The notes below the pieces were generated by a model. It saw only the letters and a program-made list of their open reading frames with translations. It had not been told where the DNA came from and did no database searches. From DATAGF01 sp963813355 (GTDB taxonomy: Bacteria > Actinomycetota > Thermoleophilia > Miltoncostaeales > Miltoncostaeaceae), in NCBI GenBank assembly GCA_963813355.1, contig CAWEYS010000004.1, positions 1 to 39,349 on the forward strand: a stretch of 39,349 nt of DNA, read 5' to 3'. Position 1 is the stretch's first letter. Each line of letters opens with the position of its first letter. The translations under genes and the position numbers were made by a program. This document shows positions 15,394 through 25,468 of the stretch, piece after piece.

Positions 15394-18300
15394 ATGCTGC
15401 GGATACGCCTCGTCGGCGAGCTCGGCCTCGAGCTCGACGGGCAGCGAATCGACGCCCCGGCGAGCCGACGGGCACGATCGCTGTTGGCCTGGCTGGCCTA
15501 CTACCCGGGGCTGCACCCGCGCACGCGGGTCGCGGCGGTCTTCTGGCCCGACGTGCTCGAGACCAGCGCGCGCGCCAGCCTCAGAACGACCCTGACGACC
15601 CTGCGACGGAGCATCGGGGAGGAGGCCGCGGCCCTCATCGTCGCCGGCCGCGACCGCCTCGGCATCGAGGAGCATCCTGGCGTCTGGATCGACGTCAGGG
15701 AGATCGGGCGCCTCGTCGCCGAGGGCCGGCGGGACGAGGCGCTGGCGCTCTGCGACGGCGACCTGCTGACCGATCTCGACGACGACTGGGTGCTGGAGGA
15801 GCGCCAGGCCCACCGGGACCGTGTCGCCGGGCTGCTCGCGGCGCTGGGCGAGGCGGCCGAGGAGGCCGGCGATGCCGAGGCGGCCGTGCATCTCGCCCGC
15901 CGCCGGCTCGACCTCGACCCCGCCTCCGAGGACGCCGCCCGCGTCCTGATGCGGAGCCTGGCGCGAGCCGGCGACGCCGCCGCGGCCGTCGCCGCATACG
16001 AGACCTTCCGCGCCGAGCTCAGGCGCGACCTCGGCATGGCGCCCTCGGCCGCCACCCGCGCCCTGGCCGACGAGCTGCGCTCGGGCGCCCCGGCCGCGAC
16101 CGCGGCCGACCCGGGGCTCCCGCTGCCGGACGCGCTCGCCCGCGTCGATGGCGGACCGCTCGTGGGCCGAGACGATCATCTCGCGGCGCTGCGAGCGGCC
16201 TTCGAGCGGGCGCGCGCCGGGGCGGCGGCGGTCGTGGTGCTCGCCGGCGAGGCGGGCAGCGGCAAGACGCGCCTGCTCGCGGAGCTGGCGGCAGAGGTCC
16301 GCGACTCCGGGGCGACCGTGCTCGCAGGGCGCTGCACCGACGACGGCGTCGTGCCGTTCGCGCCCTTCACCGAGGCGCTGCGCCCGTACGTCGCGGCCAA
16401 CTCGGGAACGCTTCCCGAGTGGGTGACCGCCGAGCTCGCACGACTGCTGCCGGAGCTCGGCCCGGGGCCCGGCCCACCGGGGGGCGATGCCATGGCCGCC
16501 CGTCACCGTCTGTTCGAGGCGGTGGCCGCGGCGGTCGGGCACGCCGCCGGCAACCGCCCGGTTCTGCTCGTCGTGGAGGACCTGCACTGGGCGGACGAGC
16601 CGACGCTGCAGCTCCTGGCCCACGTCGTCCGGAGCGCGGGGTGGGCGCCGCTCCTCGTGGTCGCCTCGCTGCGCGACGAGGGGGGCGGGCTGCTCGGTGA
16701 CCTCCAGCGCGAGCGCGCGCCCGAGCGCCTCGTCCTTGGCGGGTTGTCCGAGGGCGAGGCCGCCGAGCTGGCGGCCGCCTGGCTCGGGAGCGCGCCGCCG
16801 CCGGACCTGGCGGCGGCGGTCCACCGGCGCTCCGGAGGGAACCCGCTCTTCGTGGAGGAGCTCGCGCGCCACCTCGCCGAGTCGTACCCCGGCCGGCCGG
16901 CCGACGCCCTGGTCGCGGCGGCGGGGCGCGAGGTCCCCCACGGAGTGAGGGCGGTGATCGACCGCCGCGTGGCCCGCCTCGGCGAGGACGCCGGCGAGGC
17001 CGTGAGGCTCGCGGCGGTCGCGGGCGAGGACTTCGCGCTCGCCGACGTCGCCGCGGCCTGCGGGCAGCGCGACGAGCTGGTCGCCGCGCACCTCGACGTC
17101 GCGGTCGGCGCCGGGCTCATCGACGAGGGCGCGAGGGCCGGGCGCTACCGCTTCGCCCATGCCCTGATCCGCCACGCGGTGATCGCCGGGATGACCGCAA
17201 CGCGCCGCGCCGTGCTGCACCGGCAGATGGGCGAGGCGCTCCAGGCGCTGCCCGAGGACGCTCGCGAGCGCCGGATGGGCGAGCTCGCGCGCCACCTCCT
17301 GGCCGCCCGCCCGCTGGTGGACGCCGCGGCGGCGGCGGAGGCCGCGCTCGGCGCCGCCCGGCGCGCGACGCGGGGGCTGGCCTACGAGGAGGCCGCCGAC
17401 CTCCTCGAGCGCGCCCTCGCCGGCGACCTCGGCGCGCGCGATCCGGTGCGGGCGGAGGTCCTCCTCGCGCTCGGCGACGCCCGGCTGCGCTCGGGCGACG
17501 GGCCGGCGGCCGGCGGCCACTTCCGCGAGGCCGCCGAGGCCGGCCGCACGCTCGGCGACGCCGGTCTGCTGGCGCGCGCCGCGCTCGGGAACGCCGGCCT
17601 CGCGGTGAGCGTCAGGCCCGTCCGGCCCGCGGTCCGGGCCCTGCTCGAGGAGGCCCTCGCCGCCGCGCCCGACGACGCGGCGCTGCGACCGCGGCTGCTC
17701 GCGCGCCTGGCGACAGAGCTCTACTACGAGCCGCCCGTCGAGCTGCGCGAGCGCCTCAGCGCCGAGGCGCTGGCCGCCGGCCGGGGCGCCGGCGGACCGG
17801 CGCTGCTCGAGGCCCTGGGCGCGCGGCACGTCGCGCTCTGGAGCCCAGCCCACACCGAGGAGCGCCTCGCCATCGCCGACGAGCTGGTCGCGAAGGCGCG
17901 CGCGGCCGACGACCGCGAGGCCGAGCTGCAGGGGATCAACTGGCGCGTCGCCGACCTGTTCGAGCTCGGCGACCGCGAGGCCCTGCTGGAGGCGATCGCC
18001 GACCACGAGCGGCTGGCCGGCGAGCTGCGCCTGCTCTCGTTCGCCTGGTACGTGCCGATGTGGCGGGCGACGCTGGCGCTCCTGTGGGGCCGCCACCACG
18101 ACGCACGGCGGCTGTCGGAGCAGGGCGCGCGTATCGGACGCCTCGCGAACGACGACAACGCGGAGCTGCTGTTCGGCGTCCAGCGCCGCTCGATACGCAT
18201 GTCGGGCGGCGACCTGTCCGACGAGGACGACAACGCCGCGATCGGGCGCAACATCGAGCGCTCGCCCGCCCGCTGCGCCTGGCGGGCGGCGCGCGCCGTG

Positions 18301-18736
18301 TGGGCCACCGCGCGGGGCGATCTCGGCCCGGCGCGGCGCGAGCTCGAGGAGGGGGTCGTCGAGCTGGCGGCGGCGCCCCTCGACGCCAACTGGCTCTATG
18401 CGGCCCACTGGTTCGGCGCGGTGGCCGCCCGGCTCGGCGACGAGGCGGCGGCGGCCGAGGTCTACCCGCGCCTGCGCCCCTACGGGCACCGCGTCGTGAC
18501 GGTGGGGCGCGGCTGCTTCTGCTGCGGATCGGCGTCGCTCGCGCTCGGCCTGCTCGCGGCCACGCTCGGCGACCGCCTCGCCGCGCGCGGACCACCTCGA
18601 GGAGGCCGTCCTGCGCAACGAGGCGCTCGGCGCCGCGGCCTACTCGGCGGCGGCCCGCGGCGCCCTCGCCGGCCTGCACGAGGGCGCCGCCCCGGCGGAC
18701 GCGGTCCTCCCGATCGAGCTCCTCTGGAGCCGCTGA
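15394..18736 (+). CDS. Large BTAD-AAA-TPR transcriptional regulator (AfsR-like), one frameshift near the 3' end
   Basis: Winged helix plus BTAD at 1 to about 235 (MLRIRLVGELGLELDGQRID, FWPDVLETSARASLRTTLTT), then an AAA/STAND-type ATPase beginning LVGRDDHLAALRAAFERARA with Walker A GEAGSGKT at 285-292 and Walker B VVEDLHWAD at about 393, then about 600 residues of alanine-rich TPR-like helices. This is the layout of large SARPs, ATP-dependent activators of secondary metabolism. The open frame runs past base 18590 into unlikely sequence, whereas shifting one base gives DHLEEAVLRNEALGAAAYSA and a natural end LPIELLWSR with TGA at 18734-18736. The break lies in a CGCGCGCG run. Full length about 1113 residues. 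Confidence 0.88.
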
Positions 18737-18819
18737 CGCCCCGGCGCGAAGGACTCACGATGGCCTGACGGTGGCCTTGCGGTCGGGCGGGACCCTGCGT
18801 GGGCACACCCGTTCACCGA

Positions 18820-18833
18820 AGGAGGCTCCGATG
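18820..18833 (+). promoter_or_regulatory. Shine-Dalgarno leader identical to that at 7465
   Basis: AGGAGGCTCCGATG, a perfect ribosome site with five-base spacing, fixing ATG 18831 as the start of the FAD oxidoreductase. Confidence 0.7.
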
Positions 18834-20237
18834 GCCGTCCAGCCCAGCACCGAGATCCACCCCATCGCCGCGCTCGCCGAGGGCATGCGCGGCGAGGTCA
18901 TCGCCCCCGACCACCCCGACTACGAGCGGGCCCGCCGCGTCTGGAACGGGATGATCGACAAGCGGCCCGCGCTCATCGCGCGCTGTGCCGACGCCGACGA
19001 CGTCGCGACCGCCGTCCGGTTCGCGGCCGAGACGGGCATGGCGCTCGCGGTTCGCGGCGGCGGCCACAACGTCGCCGGCACCGCGGTCGTCAACGGCGGC
19101 ATCGTCATCGACCTCTCCCCGATGCGCGAGGTGCGCATCGACGCGAGCGGTCGCACCGTGCACGTGCAGGGCGGCGCGACCTGGGCCGACGTCGACCGCG
19201 TGACCGCGCCGCTCGGGCTCGCCACGCCCGGCGGGGTCGTCTCCGAGACCGGCGTCGCCGGCCTGGCGTTGAGCGGCGGCGTCTCGTGGCAGCGCAGGCG
19301 CGACGGGATGACCGTCGACAACCTGGTCTCGGCGGAGGTGGTCCTCGCCGACGGCCGCCGGGTCCGCGCGAGCGCCGACGAGCACCCGGACCTGCACTGG
19401 GCCATCCGCGGCGGCGGCGGCAACTTCGGCGTCGTCACCTCGTTCGAGCTGGCCCTGCACGAGCTCGGCCCCGACGTGTACTACCACTTCGTCGCCTACC
19501 CGATCGAGGACTCGGCCCGCGTGCTCGCCGGCTGGCGCGACGCCGTCGCCGCCGCCCCGGACGAGCTCTCGACCGTGGGGTTCATCTGGTCGCTGCCCGT
19601 GGTCCCCGAGCTGCCCGAGCACCTGCGCGGCCTGCCCTATGTGGGCGTGTCCGGCATGTGGGCGGGCGACCCGGCCGACGGGGAGCGCGCCACCCGGCCC
19701 CTGCGGGAGCTCGCGACGCCGCTGCTCGACCTGAGCATGACCAAGCCGTACCTCGAGCTGCAGCAGGAGCTCGACCCCTACTTCCCCGCCGGCCTGCGCT
19801 ACTACTGGAAGGCGCTCTACCTCGACGGGCTCGCCGACGCCGCGATCGATACGACGGTCGACTGGTCGCTGCGCCGCCCCACGGACCGCACGCTCGTGGT
19901 CATCCGCCACTGCGGCGGCGCGATCGCGCGCGTCGGGGCCGAGGAGACCGCCTTCGGCGACCGCAGCTCGGAGTGGATGCTGAGCATCGACACCACCTGG
20001 GACGACCCGGCCGACGACGAGCGCAACATCGGCTGGACCCGCGCCTTCTGGGACGATTCGCACCGCTTCTCCCAGCGCGGCAAGACCTACTTCAACTTCC
20101 CCGGCCTCCTGGAGGAGGGCGACGCGGCCGTGCGCGCCAGCTACGGCGTCAACCACGCCCGCCTGGCCCGGATCAAGGCGCGGTACGACCCGGACAACCT
20201 CTTCCGGCTCAACCAGAACATCCGCCCGGCGGCGTAG
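18831..20237 (+). CDS. FAD-binding berberine-bridge-type oxidoreductase
   Basis: 468 residues. N-terminal FAD_binding_4 (PCMH) domain: DYERARRVWNGMIDKRPALI, RGGGHNVAG at 75-83 whose His is the usual covalent FAD attachment point, and GLALSGGVSW at about 144. The second attachment Cys of bicovalent enzymes is not seen. The C-terminal BBE segment is YDPDNLFRLNQNI at 453-465. Enzymes of this family oxidise sugars, alkaloids or polyketide intermediates with O2. It lies just after the BTAD-AAA regulator in the same direction, so it is a candidate target. Residues 361-468 and the following terminator are repeated at 24928-25392. Confidence 0.93.
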   Translation: MAVQPSTEIHPIAALAEGMRGEVIAPDHPDYERARRVWNGMIDKRPALIARCADADDVATAVRFAAETGMALAVRGGGHNVAGTAVVNGGIVIDLSPMREVRIDASGRTVHVQGGATWADVDRVTAPLGLATPGGVVSETGVAGLALSGGVSWQRRRDGMTVDNLVSAEVVLADGRRVRASADEHPDLHWAIRGGGGNFGVVTSFELALHELGPDVYYHFVAYPIEDSARVLAGWRDAVAAAPDELSTVGFIWSLPVVPELPEHLRGLPYVGVSGMWAGDPADGERATRPLRELATPLLDLSMTKPYLELQQELDPYFPAGLRYYWKALYLDGLADAAIDTTVDWSLRRPTDRTLVVIRHCGGAIARVGAEETAFGDRSSEWMLSIDTTWDDPADDERNIGWTRAFWDDSHRFSQRGKTYFNFPGLLEEGDAAVRASYGVNHARLARIKARYDPDNLFRLNQNIRPAA

Positions 20238-20376
20238 CGGGCGCCCCGAGGGCAGCCGACCGGCCCGGCTGCCCTCGCGGAACGTCGAGGCCGGTCCCGC
20301 TCACGGCCTCGCCTCGTAGACGGCGTTGAAGGGGGTCTCCGTGGCCCGGCGGAAGCGGGTGAGGCCCCCGGCGGTG
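19913..20376. repeat. Long direct repeat, copy 1 (intact context)
   Basis: 464 bp covering the last 108 codons of the FAD oxidoreductase, the terminator hairpin and the last 25 or so codons of the opposing methyltransferase. The second copy (24928-25392) has only about eight differences, including one inserted base. This copy lies in natural gene context at both edges, so it is the parent. Confidence 0.95.
20248..20276. terminator. Bidirectional terminator hairpin
   Basis: GAGGGCAGCCG (20248-20258), a 7-base loop and exact complement CGGCTGCCCTC (20266-20276), between the convergent stops of the FAD oxidoreductase (20237) and the methyltransferase (20301). No long U-run follows, as is common in GC-rich actinobacteria. 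Confidence 0.7.
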
Positions 20377-21381
20377 ACGACCTCGCGGATCCGGGCCTCG
20401 CCGGCCTGGGCGCCGAGGGCGAGGCCGACATCCTGGGACAGCGAGGCGGGCGTGCACAGGAGCGTCGAGAAGGCGTAGTAGGCCCGCCCCACCGGGTTGA
20501 GGTTGTCCTCGACGGCGTCGCCCGCCGCCGGCTCGACGATCATCCAGGTGCCGTCGGCCGCGAGAGAGTCGCGCACCTGCGCGGCCGCCCCCGCCGGGTC
20601 GCCCATGTCGTGCAGGCAGTCGAACATCGTGACGAGGTCATAGCCACCCCCCGGGATCGCCGAGGCCGGGGCGACCTCGAAGCGGATCTGCTCCGACAGG
20701 CCGGCCTCGGCGGCCCGGGCGCGGGCCGTCTCGACCGAGCGGGCGTGGTAGTCCGAGCCGACGAAGGTGGACTTCGGGAACGCCTGCGCCATCAGGATCG
20801 TCGAGGCGCCGTGGCCGCAGCCGACGTCGGCCACCTTCGCGCCCGCGCTCGAGCTTCTCGACCACCCCGTCGAGGGCAGGGAGCCAGGACCCCAGCAGGT
20901 TGGCGTTGTAGCCGGTCCGGAAGAAGCGCTCGCACCCGTCGAACACCTCGTGGTTGTGCTCGTGCCAGCCGACGCCGGCGCCGGTGCGCGAGGCCTCCGT
21001 GATCCGGGGCGAATCGAGCACCGACCCCACCGCGACCTGGAAGAAGCCGGGCAGGTACGCGGGGCTCTCCTGGTCGGTGAGAGCGACCGCGTGCTCGGGC
21101 GGAAGCGTGTAGCGGCCGTCGGCGGGGTCGTACTCGACGTACCCGCCGGCCGCCTGGGCGTTGAGCCACTCGCGCACGTACCGCTCCGACGCGCCCGAGC
21201 GCTCGGAGAGCTCCGCCGGCGTCAGCGGTCCCGCCTCGGCGAGGGCGCGGTAGAGGCCGAGCTTGTCGCCCATGACGACGAGCGCCGCGTTGAGGGTCGC
21301 CCCGACCTCGTCGACGGCGCGGTAGACGAACGCCATCAGCTTGTCGGCGTCGATCGACGGGGGCTCGGTGGTGGCGGACAT
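20301..21381 (-). CDS. SAM-dependent methyltransferase with winged-helix N-terminus, one frameshift
   Basis: ATG 21381 follows a strong AAGGAGGAGG. The N-terminal half (about 1-100) is a winged-helix dimerisation domain: GDKLGLYRALAEAGPLTPAE, LSERSGASERYVREWLNAQA, AGGYVEYDPADGRYTLP. The frame then needs a one-base correction near 20846 (GCGCGGGCGCG) to give EKLERGAKVADVGCGHGAST, the SAM motif I VADVGCGHG. FVGSDYH follows as the acidic loop, and DLVTMFDCLHDMGDP as motif II. It ends NAVYEARP. The full product would be about 359 residues and resembles Rv2258c-type methyltransferases; the substrate is unknown. Convergent with the FAD oxidoreductase. Confidence 0.85.
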
Positions 21382-21560
21382 TCGCGTTCCTCCTCCTTGG
21401 GATGCATGGGGGCTCCGAGCGGGCCGCGTCCGTGGCCTCGGCCGGCCGATGGGCGCCCGCGCCGAGCGCCGGCGGCGTCGGCCGCCAGACGGTCGAGGAA
21501 TCGCTGGCGCGCGGCCTGGAATTCGGGCCAGCCCGGGATGCCCATCGCGTCATCGCTCAT
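21336..21560 (-). CDS. Possible small protein sharing a motif with the 58-aa peptide at 7476
   Basis: From ATG 21560 the peptide starts MSDDAMGIPGWPEFQAARQR and continues FLDRLAADAA before turning into low-complexity sequence. The frame runs 46 bases into the methyltransferase gene, so the true end may be earlier after an indel. P-E-F-Q-A-A-R-Q-R-F-L closely matches S-E-F-E-A-A-R-Q-R-F-F in the 7476 ORF. The Shine-Dalgarno is weak. It would be in the methyltransferase transcription unit. Only the N-terminal 35 residues look protein-like. Confidence 0.35.
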   Translation of the reverse strand: MSDDAMGIPGWPEFQAARQRFLDRLAADAAGARRGRPSAGRGHGRGPLGAPMHPKEEERECPPPPSPRRSTPTS

Positions 21561-21628
21561 GGATCGGGAGGCTGATGCCGGGCGCGCCGTCCGGCATCGG
21601 GCGAACGGTGTATCTCCCGCCCCTCCGG

Positions 21629-24543
21629 CTATGTAGACGCGGGCGCCTCTGGGGTCGCGGGGAGCAGGCCGTGCCCGGTGGCCGCGCGGACCGCCTGCGT
21701 GCGCGAATGGACCCCGAGCTTGAGGTACACGTTCGCCACGTGGCGCCCGGCCGTCTTCTCGCTGATGACCAGCCGCTCGGCGATCGCGCGATTCGAGAGC
21801 CCCTCGGCGAGCAACCCCAGCACCTCCAGCTCGCGGCCCGTCAGGCCCGCACGGCCGGGGCCGCGCGCGGGAGCGGGCACCCGTCGGCCGAGCCGGCGCA
21901 TGAGGCGCTCCGCTCGCGCGCACCACTGCTCGGCGTGCACCTCGGCGAACCGCTCGCGGGCCCGCGGCGGCCAGGTCGGCGGCCTCGGGCGCGCGGCCAC
22001 CCCTGGCGAGCGCCTCGGCCCCCGCCAGCCGCCAGCGACTCGCCCCCATACGCCGCCCGCGCTCCTCATGGGCGCGGGCGACCTCCTCGACCTCCGCGAA
22101 GGCCTCGGGCGCGTCGCCCAGCGCCGCCGCGAGGGCCGCCGCGGCCCGCGCGCCGATGTGGTTCGGGGCGACGGCGGCGAGCTCGGCGGCGATCCGCTGC
22201 GACCTCGTCCGCCTCGCCCGCGCAGGCAGCGCCCTCAGCGACGAGCGCGAGGGCGAGCACCCGGTCGTAGCCACGGGGCTCGCTCCCCGCCAGTGCGGGC
22301 GCGAGGGCCGCGCGCGCGCCGTCGACGTCGCCGTCGCCCAGACAGGCGACCGCCAAGCCGCGCTGGGCGGTCCAGGTCCCCAGCTCCCGCGCGCCGCCGA
22401 GACGCTCGATCACCCCGGCGAACCCGAGCCGGGCGCCGTGGAGATCGCCACGGCAGGCGAGCAGGAACGCCCTCGGCAGCCCCACGTCCAGGCGGGTGTG
22501 CGCCAGCCCCTCCCAGGGGCCGGTGATCGACGCCGCCTCGTCGGCGCGATGCTCTGCGGCGGCGAAGTCCCCGGCCTCCGCGTCGCAGAGGGCGAGCGCG
22601 ATCAGGAAGGAGCGCTCCCGGGGGCGCAGCCCGTGCTCGCGTGCGGTGGCGAGTCCGGACTCCGCGTAGTCGCGCATCCGCACCAGGTCCTCGACGGCGA
22701 AGGCGACGTTGTGCAGGGCCCGGCAGGCGCCGACCGCGTCCCGCTCGCGAAGCGCGAGGCGCGCGCTCTCGGCCAGGGTCTCCTCACCCTGGGAGAACCT
22801 GCCGAGGACGAATCGGCATGTGCCGAGCGTGGTCAGCAGGTCCACGCGGCCGCAGGCGGCCTGCCGGGTCGCCGGCGCGGAGGCCAGCCCGAGCCCCTCC
22901 TCGGCGATCGTGGCAGCGTCCCGCGGCCTGTCCACGAGCATCAGGATCCGTGCGATCTCGTTGAGCACCTCCAGGCGCAGCTCGAGCGACGCCGTTGGCG
23001 TCAGCGCGCTGGCGAGCGGTCGGAGATCGTCGAGGACCTGCGCGTCGCCTGCCCACCATCGGGCTCCGGCGCGAAGCGTCCGCGCGAGCGTCGCGCGATC
23101 CGGATCGCCGAGTGCATCGAACGCCCGAGCCGCCTCCCCGAGCGGCTCGACGGCTCGGCGATGATCCTGCGTCACCCAGCGCAGGAGCCGACCCCGCTCG
23201 AGCAGGAGCTCCGCCCGCGCCGTCGGGCCATCCTGCTCCGACCAGCGCGCGAGCGCCCGCTCGATGTGCCCAAGCGCCTCGGCGTCTCCGCCCAGGTCGA
23301 GTGACCGTCCCGCCGCCTGCCGCGCGTAGCTGAACGCACGCCGGCGATCTCCGGCGCCCTCCGCGTGGCTCACGAGCAGGCCGAGCGGGACCTCGCGCCC
23401 GGCCGCCGCCCGCCTCTCGGCGGCGGTGAGAAGCCGTGCGTGCCGCAGCCGTCTCTCGGGGGCGAGAAGCGACTCGAGCACCGCCTCGTGCGTAATGGCG
23501 TGGCGGAAGGCCATCATCCCCTCGTCGGCATCGCCGACGAGACCGGCGGCGCGCGCCCGCCGCAGCCCCTGCGCCAGCGCGTCATCGCCCAGCCCCGCCG
23601 CCTCCTGGACCAACTCGGGATCGAAGCGCTCCCCGGCCACCGCCGCCCACCCGAGCAGGCGTCGATCGGGTTCGGGGAGGCGGGCCACGCGCGCGAGCAG
23701 GGTCTCGTTGACGGTCCACGGCAGGCGCAGCGACGACGGCCCCTGCCAGACGCCGTCCCGAGGCTCGAGACGCCCCTCCTCGATGGCCGCGCGCAGCAGC
23801 TCCTCGATCACGAAGGGGTTCCCCCCGCCCGTCCGCATGAAGAGCTCGACCGTTGAGGCCTCGAGCTCCACGCCGACGATGCCCTTCAGCAGCGCGGCCA
23901 CCGCGGTCGAGTCGAGCGGAGCGAGCGTCACCTCCTCTGCCAGCCGCTCGCGCGCCAGCTCGCGCCGCATGACGTCGAGGCTGGATCCGGGCTCGGCCTC
24001 GTCCGGCCGGAAGGTGAGCACGATGGCGACCGAAGCAGCGGCCCGGGCACGGGCCAGGTGGAGGACCAGGGCGTGGGTGCTGGCGTCCGCCCAGTGCAGG
24101 TCCTCGAGCACGAGCAGCAGCCCGTTCTGCTCGGCCGTGGCCCCAACCCAGCGGGCGGCGGCCTCGAAGACGACGTCCCGTCCGGGGACCTCGTCGGTGT
24201 CGTCGCGCAGCTCCGGCAGGACCATCCGCGGGAAGGCGGCCGCCAGGGAATCGCCGGGGGGCGTCGTGTGCGCGTAGGAGCGCAGGTCACGCCGCAGCGC
24301 ATCCCGCAGCGCGGCGAGCGGCAGGTCGCCATCGAGCGCGGACGCGTTGCCGCCGAGCGTCCGGCGCCCGGCCGGCTCGCACATGCCGAGGGCATGCCGG
24401 GCGAGTCGGCTCTTGCCGATGCCCGCCTCGCCCACGAGGGCCAGCACCCCGCCGTCGGCGAGCAGCGCCTCGAGCCTGGCGACCTCCCGGTCGCGCCCGA
24501 CGAGCGTCGGCGCCGTGCGCGGAAGAGGCGAGAGGATGGTCAT
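21629..24543 (-). CDS. LAL-family (AAA-TPR-LuxR) transcriptional regulator, two frameshifts
   Basis: Start ATG 24543 (MTILSPLPRTAPTLVGRDRE); an upstream extension overlaps the divergent gene and is unlikely. Walker A GEAGIGKS at 38-45, Walker B LLLVLEDLHWADAST near 145, sensor-like RTGGGNPFVIEELLRAAIEE near 245, then a long TPR-type region. Near 22205 and again near 21970 the frame must change (giving RIAAELAAVAPNHIGARAAA, then RARERFAEVHAEQWCARAER) to reach the LuxR DNA-binding domain LTGRELEVLGLLAEGLSNRA and KTAGRHVANVYLKLGVHSRT. Corrected length about 970 residues, normal for the family. LALs are ATP-dependent activators that sense small molecules such as maltotriose or inducers of antibiotic clusters. 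The ligand is unknown. Confidence 0.85.
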
Positions 24544-24658
24544 CGGATGGAGCGGCGCGTCGCGGTCAGCCTCGCCCGGCGGGCGGTAGGGGGTCAAGTA
24601 CGCCGGCGCGGCCGGTTCTTCCAAGATGCGCCGCCGGGCGGCGTGCGATGGTCCTCCC

Positions 24659-24934
24659 ATGGAACAGCGCATCAGCCTGGTGACCCTCGGCGTAGCCGAC
24701 CTCGCCCGCGCCCGCGTCGTTCTACGAGGCGCTCGGCTGGAGCGGCGCCCGCCAGCCCGACGACGAGGTCTGCTTCTTCCAGGCCGGCGGGATGGCCTTC
24801 GGCCTGTGGACCGCGCTCGGCGGCCACGGCGCGCCGGGCATCGAGCTCGCCCACAACGTCCGCTCGCCCGAGGAGGTCAACGCGGTGCTCGCGGAGGCGC
24901 AGCGCGCCGGCGCCACGATCGTGCGGCCGGCGGC
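24659..24934 (+). pseudogene. Glyoxalase/bleomycin-resistance family protein, 3'-truncated and frameshifted
   Basis: ATG 24659 begins MEQRISLVTLGVADLARAR, the standard vicinal-oxygen-chelate opening. After one base too many at about 24715 it continues SFYEALGWSG, CFFQAGGMAFGLWT, GIELAHNVRSPEEVNAVLAE and AGATIVRPAA. The next expected block, with the C-terminal metal ligands and FxDPDGxxWE, is missing: after VRPAA the sequence is the second copy of the FAD oxidase gene. About the last 30-35 residues are lost. The gene is divergent from the LAL regulator, so in the intact state it could have been one of its targets. Confidence 0.78.
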
Positions 24935-25392
24935 GCGATCGCGCGCGTCGGGGCCGAGGAGACCGCCTTCGGCGACCGCAGCTCGGAGTGGATGCTGAGC
25001 ATCGACACCACCTGGGACGACCCGGCCGACGACGAGCGCAACATCGGCTGGACCCGCGCCTTCTGGGACGATTCGCCACCGCTTCTCCCAGCGCGGCAAG
25101 ACCTACTTCAACTTCCCCGGCCTGCTGGAGGAGGGCGACGCGGCCGTGCGCGCCAGCTACGGCGTCAACCACGCCCGCCTGGCCCGGATCAAGGCGCGGT
25201 ACGACCCGGACAACCTCTTCCGGCTCAACCAGAACATCCGCCCGGAGGCGTAGCGGGCGCCCCGAGGGCAGCCGACCAGCCCGGCTGCCCTCGCGGTACG
25301 TCGAGGCCGGTCCCGCTCAGGGCCTGGCCTCGTAGACGGCGTTGAAGGGGGTCTCCGTGGCGCGGCGGAAGCGGGTGAGGCCCCCGGCGGTG
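24928..25392. repeat. Long direct repeat, copy 2 (displaced)
   Basis: 465 bp matching 19913-20376 at an offset of 5015 then 5016 bases, the change being one extra C in GATTCGCCACC. The left edge falls in an 8-base microhomology (CGGCGGCG) inside the glyoxalase gene. The right edge ends abruptly at GGCGGTG, inside what would be the methyltransferase coding sequence. Confidence 0.95.
24930..25252 (+). pseudogene. C-terminal fragment of the FAD oxidoreductase (second copy)
   Basis: Encodes G-G-A-I-A-R-V-G-A-E-E to the final YDPDNLFRLNQNI and RPEA, equal to residues 361-468 of the 18831 protein, with one inserted C after TFWDDSP-type context (about 25076) that breaks the frame. Substitutions include final Ala to Glu. 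No start, no promoter and no FAD domain: non-functional. The hairpin GAGGGCAGCCG...CGGCTGCCCTC is also carried at 25264-25292, and bases 25317-25392 carry the end of the methyltransferase on the other strand. Confidence 0.9.
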
Positions 25393-25468
25393 TGGTCAAC
25401 CGCTCGCGCTCGCGGTTCTCGCTGGTCGAGGGTTGTCGGGCGCTTCGAGACCGTGGGAGTGTGGGGAC

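Noticed and set aside
15160..18618. 1152-codon open frame on the minus strand
   Set aside because: Antisense shadow of the BTAD-AAA regulator; Arg/Ala/Gly/His-rich with no motif, caused by high GC at third positions.
24626..25345. Long frame reading from the glyoxalase start into the FAD-oxidase copy, as a fusion gene
   Set aside because: The middle section is in the wrong frame for the glyoxalase and the end shifts out of the oxidase frame, so it is not a functional fusion.
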